DNA of 64,000 bases from Streptomyces caatingaensis. Lineage in GTDB: Bacteria > Actinomycetota > Actinomycetes > Streptomycetales > Streptomycetaceae. Positions 58,217 through 64,000 of this stretch are shown here, in pieces. Numbering within the stretch: position 1 is the first letter of the stretch; each line of letters starts with the position of its first letter. Below the pieces are notes generated by a model. The model saw nothing but the letters and a program-made list of their open reading frames with translations. It made no database searches and was not told where the DNA came from. The translations under genes were made by a program, and so were the position numbers. The stretch is from positions 620,001-684,000 of the forward strand of contig NZ_LFXA01000017.1 of NCBI RefSeq assembly GCF_001187435.1, written 5' to 3'.

Positions 58217-59173
58217 ATGGCCAGGTCCACGGTGCGCCGCATAGGTATTTCGCTTTCCGCGGCCGCGATTCTCGTCGGCGCCGTCGCATGCGACTCCGAC
58301 GACAAGAAGGACGACAAGAAGAGCGACAAGAGCGCCTCCCAGGGCGCCGCCAAGGGCTCCGACGACCGCAGCCCCGTCCAGGCCCTCCAGGCGGCCTACA
58401 AGAAGACCAGCGCCGTCAGGTCGGCCAAGGTGCACATGACCGTGTCCGCGACCGGCAGCAAGCCGTCCGAGAGCGGCGAGATGGTCATGGACGGCGTCAT
58501 GGGCTGGAACCCCAGCCGGATGGACATGACGATGTCGGGCGCCCCCGCCATGGCCGGCGGCGGTGCCGGCACCGGCAAGACCCGCATGATCATGGTGGAC
58601 GGCGTCCTGTACACCGAGATGCCCGCCGCCTCTATGAAGGACGCCCCCGAGGGGCTGCGCGGCAAGAAGTGGATGAAGCTCGACTTCAAGGACGCGCCCA
58701 ACGCGGCCATGCAGCAGCAGCTGACCTCGAAGATGGACAACGCCAACCAGGACCCGGCCAAGCAGATGGCCGCCCTGCTGGACTCGCCGAGCCTCAAGCG
58801 CGTGGGCCCGGAGAAGGTCAACGGCGTCGACGCCCAGCACTACAAGGGCACCCTCACGCTCGACGAATTGCTCAAGGGCAACGAGTCCGCCAAGGTCATG
58901 GACGCGAAGGACCGCCAGAAGTTCCTGGACGCCGCCAAGCAGGCCGGCATCAAGGGATACGACACCGAATTCTGGGTCAACGGCGACGACCTCCCGGTGA
59001 AAATGATCATGGGGATGGACACCGCCCAGGGCAAGATGAAGATCACCGCCGATTACACCGATTACGGCACCAAGGTCGACGCCGCCGCGCCGCCGGCCGA
59101 CCAGACCGCCGACTTCGCCCAGATGATGAAGGACCTGGCGAAGAGCATCGAGGACGCCAAGAAGCAGTCCTGA
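58217..59173 (+). CDS. LppX/LprAFG-type lipoprotein
   Basis: Encodes 318 residues from the ATG at 58217, with GGTGGGGGAC upstream. A lipoprotein signal (RIGISLSAAAILVGAVAC) leads to a Cys at residue 26, and the -3 residue is Ala rather than the usual Leu. A Lys/Asp/Ser linker of 30 residues precedes a beta-rich LppX/LprG-like domain (LQAAYKKTSAVRSAKVHMTV, GEMVMDGVMGWNPSRMDMTM, DTEFWVNGDDLPVKMIMG), a fold that can carry lipids in the cell envelope. It lies between rplA and rplJ, a position conserved in Streptomyces, but has its own terminator-bounded unit. A Met-rich stretch (MDMTMSGAPAMAGGG) is notable. Function not known. Confidence 0.85.
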   Translation: MARSTVRRIGISLSAAAILVGAVACDSDDKKDDKKSDKSASQGAAKGSDDRSPVQALQAAYKKTSAVRSAKVHMTVSATGSKPSESGEMVMDGVMGWNPSRMDMTMSGAPAMAGGGAGTGKTRMIMVDGVLYTEMPAASMKDAPEGLRGKKWMKLDFKDAPNAAMQQQLTSKMDNANQDPAKQMAALLDSPSLKRVGPEKVNGVDAQHYKGTLTLDELLKGNESAKVMDAKDRQKFLDAAKQAGIKGYDTEFWVNGDDLPVKMIMGMDTAQGKMKITADYTDYGTKVDAAAPPADQTADFAQMMKDLAKSIEDAKKQS

Positions 59174-59454
59174 CCGGATTTGCCTCCGCGCAGGTCGTTC
59201 ACCTATCGTGTTCCGGAAGCCAAAGACCGCTGGTCGTTGCTGTGCCTTCGCTCGAAGGCGTGGTGGCCGAAGGATCCGCTAGCTGCGGGCGACCTGCGCA
59301 GGTGATTGTGGTTGAACTCCCACTGGGCGGCTGGATGCCAGTTGCTCACCGTGGTCGAGTCACGCCCCGAGCGCCCGCGCCGGGGCGTTTCGTTTTGCCC
59401 AGGTCCCTTCTCGCGCCTATGCGGTCCGAATCACCCGGAAGGAGGCCGAGGCTC
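59174..59454 (+). promoter_or_regulatory. rplJL leader region, probable L10-binding leader with attenuator
   Basis: A 281-base non-coding stretch before rplJ. L10 (with L12) represses its own mRNA in many bacteria by binding such a leader. Here AAAGACCGCTGGTCGTTGCT and nearby pairings could form the L10 site, but I cannot fold it reliably. The clearest structure is ACGCCCCG/CGGGGCGT (59362-59389) followed by TTCGTTTT, a terminator-like hairpin. Confidence 0.5.
59362..59396 (+). terminator. Terminator-like hairpin inside the rplJ leader
   Basis: ACGCCCCG (59362-59369) and CGGGGCGT (59381-59388) form an 8-bp perfect stem, then TTCGTTTT. It sits about 60 bases before rplJ, so it could act as a transcription attenuator. 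Confidence 0.55.
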
Positions 59455-59985
59455 ATGGCGAGGCCCGACAAGTCTGCCGCGGTTGCCGAGCTGACGGACA
59501 AGTTCCGCAGCTCCAACGCCGCCGTGCTGACCGAGTACCGCGGTCTCACCGTGGCGCAGCTCAAGACGCTGCGCCGTTCGCTCGGTGAGAACGCGCAGTA
59601 CGCCGTGGTGAAGAACACGCTGACCAAGATCGCGGCTGGTGAGGCCGGGATCACGCTGGCGGACGAGCTTTTCGCTGGTCCGACTGCGGTCGCCTTCGTC
59701 ACCGGTGACCCGGTGGAGTCGGCGAAGGGTCTTCGTGACTTCGCCAAGGAGAACCCGAATCTCATCATCAAGGGCGGTGTCCTTGATGGCAAGGCGATGA
59801 CCGCCGATGAGATCAAGAAGCTTGCGGACCTCGAGTCCCGCGAGGTTCTGCTCAGCAAGCTGGCCGGTGCCATGAAGGGCAAGCAGTCCCAGGCTGCCTC
59901 CCTCTTCCAGGCGCTGCCGACGAAGCTCGTCCGCACCGTGGACGCGCTGCGCGCCAAGCAGGCCGAGCAGGGCGGTGCCGAGTAA
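59455..59985 (+). CDS. rplJ: 50S ribosomal protein L10
   Basis: Encodes 176 residues from the ATG at 59455, with AAGGAGGCC upstream. It starts MARPDKSAAVAELTDKFRSS, with the rRNA-binding LTEYRGLTVAQLKTLRRSL and YAVVKNTLTKIAA. The C-terminal helix VRTVDALRAKQAEQ binds L7/L12 dimers. L10 anchors the stalk and autoregulates rplJL. The gene is followed after 107 bases by rplL. Confidence 0.98.
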   Translation: MARPDKSAAVAELTDKFRSSNAAVLTEYRGLTVAQLKTLRRSLGENAQYAVVKNTLTKIAAGEAGITLADELFAGPTAVAFVTGDPVESAKGLRDFAKENPNLIIKGGVLDGKAMTADEIKKLADLESREVLLSKLAGAMKGKQSQAASLFQALPTKLVRTVDALRAKQAEQGGAE

Positions 59986-60092
59986 TTCGGCTCGCGCAGT
60001 GACCGGCGCCACCCGGCACCGGTCGTAGCGGGCCGTACGCCCGCCGACATGTACATCCCGGCACCTGCCGATTTAGTGGAAGGACCGCCATC

Positions 60093-60482
60093 ATGGCGAA
60101 GCTGACCAAGGACGAGCTGCTCGCGCAGTTCGAGGAGATGACCCTCATCGAGCTGGCCGAGTTCGTCTCCGCCTTCGAGGAGAAGTTCGACGTCACCGCC
60201 GCCGCTGCCGCGCCGGTCGTCGTCGCCGGCGGTGCCGCCGGTGGCGAGGGCGCTGCCGCCGCCGAGGAGAAGGACGAGTTCGACGTCATCCTCACCGCCG
60301 CCGGTGACAAGAAGATCCAGGTCATCAAGGTCGTGCGCGAGCTGACCTCCCTGGGTCTGAAGGAGGCCAAGGACCTCGTCGACGGCACCCCGAAGCCGGT
60401 CCTCGAGAAGGTCAACAAGGAGACCGCCGACAAGGCCGCCGAGTCCCTCAAGGGCGCCGGCGCCTCCGTCGAGGTCAAGTGA
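60093..60482 (+). CDS. rplL: 50S ribosomal protein L7/L12
   Basis: Encodes 129 residues from the ATG at 60093, with GTGGAAGGAC upstream. The N-terminal dimerisation helix (AKLTKDELLAQFEEMTLIEL), the Ala/Gly hinge near 40-60 and the C-terminal factor-binding domain (DEFDVILTAAGDKKIQVIKV, LKEAKDLVDGTPKPVLEKV) are all present. L12 recruits translational GTPases. A 16-bp-stem terminator follows 43 bases after the stop. Confidence 0.98.
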   Translation: MAKLTKDELLAQFEEMTLIELAEFVSAFEEKFDVTAAAAAPVVVAGGAAGGEGAAAAEEKDEFDVILTAAGDKKIQVIKVVRELTSLGLKEAKDLVDGTPKPVLEKVNKETADKAAESLKGAGASVEVK

Positions 60483-60524
60483 CCCCACGGGGCCTGAGGG
60501 TCCCTGTCTGACTCGTCAGACGAA

Positions 60525-60560
60525 CGAAGGGCGATCACCCATGCGGGTGGTCGCCCTTCG
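60525..60560 (+). terminator. Terminator of rplJL
   Basis: CGAAGGGCGATCACCC (60525-60540) pairs with GGGTGGTCGCCCTTCG (60545-60560) with one G-U, around ATGC. There is no U tract, so some readthrough into rpoB is possible. Confidence 0.75.
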
Positions 60561-61121
60561 GCGTACCCGGGAGGGCTGCACGATGCCGCCTCCGGGGCGA
60601 GTATGGTGATCTTTGTTCGCCCCGTCGCAGGGCCCGGAACGGCGCGCCGCAGGGCCGCCGACGGGCCGCCCGGGGGCCGGAGGGCCTTGACGAACGGCAC
60701 GTGGCGCGCAATTCTCAGTCCGCAGTGACGTGCGGAACCTCCCGAACACCGCCATCGGTTCACCGTCCGAGGCATGGAACGACGGCGGAGAGGGAAGTAT
60801 CGTCGTGCACTTCCGGCGCCAGGCGGTCGCCGGGCGAGCCGGGCGCCGCGGTCGCGTCCGGCGGGTACGGCGAGGACAACAGGATCCCGGAGGGAGAGAT
60901 TGGTATCGCACCGGTCTCGGGACATCCGCTCTGGACATCAGTGGGCCAAGTGGCTACACTGACCCTTTGCGCTGCCTGTTAGCTGCTCCCTGCCCGTCAC
61001 CAGGGGCATGCCCACTGTCGAGCACCATTGATGGAAACCCCCTGACCTGGGATTTCTTATCGACGCACGGCGTGGGACCGGTACGCGCGCAGTGAGTCCG
61101 AGCCCTCGGAAGGACCCCCTC
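60561..61121 (+). promoter_or_regulatory. rpoB upstream region
   Basis: About 560 bases without a credible gene. Short open frames here have no ribosome binding site or family. It carries at least one clear promoter (60932-60960) and ends with GGAAGGAC before the TTG start. A long untranslated leader before rpoB is usual in Streptomyces. Confidence 0.6.
60932..60960 (+). promoter_or_regulatory. Probable vegetative promoter of rpoB
   Basis: TGGACA (60932-60937), a 17-base spacer, and TACACT (60955-60960) match HrdB-type boxes well. This is 162 bases before the start codon. Confidence 0.65.

Positions 61122-64000
<2,879 letters not shown>

Overview
The window is chromosomal DNA of a Streptomyces-type actinomycete. 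It is very GC-rich with strong third-position GC bias, many genes start with GTG, rpoB starts with TTG, and the order tRNA-Trp, secE, nusG, rplK, rplA, lipoprotein, rplJ, rplL, rpoB is the arrangement expected for this group. I cannot name a species from sequence alone.

Left part (1-26,100). The window opens in the tail of the main respiratory complex I operon (end of nuoJ, then nuoK, nuoL, nuoM, nuoN). A strong hairpin ends it and also serves the convergent fumarylacetoacetase gene. Next come an ATP-grasp enzyme and an FAD oxidoreductase of unknown substrate, a long-chain polyprenyl diphosphate synthase, a three-gene LolA-like/ABC exporter set, a secreted M28 aminopeptidase, a RarD-type permease and an APC-family permease. 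A two-subunit 2-oxoacid:ferredoxin oxidoreductase (korAB) follows, then a leftward two-component locus with two near-duplicate histidine kinases and one LuxR-type response regulator. Three 11-bp direct repeats lie at the 3' end of the regulator gene.

Second complex I cluster (26,292-36,248). Ten tightly coupled genes, nuoA B C H I J K L M N, encode a complete membrane arm plus B, C and I, but D, E, F and G are absent. NuoC2 has a long disordered repeat tail. The nuoL2/nuoM2 junction carries a small tandem duplication that creates a 23-codon minigene. Proximity to korAB suggests, but does not prove, ferredoxin-linked electron input.

Middle (36,495-47,152). HtpX protease, small secreted or hypothetical proteins, a YccF protein and a DUF3574 protein are followed by a 4.4-kb decayed integrative element (about 39,855-44,295) at the 3' end of yajQ. 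It is bounded by an imperfect 19-bp direct repeat. It holds a truncated tyrosine integrase whose catalytic Tyr position reads Cys, a primase scrap, a frameshifted regulator/SLOG-like pair and several orphans. Then come tRNA-Tyr, an NAD(P)-binding reductase and an amidohydrolase.

Right part (47,337-64,000). This holds tRNA-Thr, tRNA-Met, rpmG, a HadA/HadB-like dehydratase pair, a TetR-MFS efflux module with matching operator palindromes, murB, an adenosine deaminase whose ORF runs on into a GC-rich repeat field, an aspartate aminotransferase, tRNA-Trp, and the secE-nusG-rplKA-lipoprotein-rplJL-rpoB information-processing block, with rpoB cut by the window edge.
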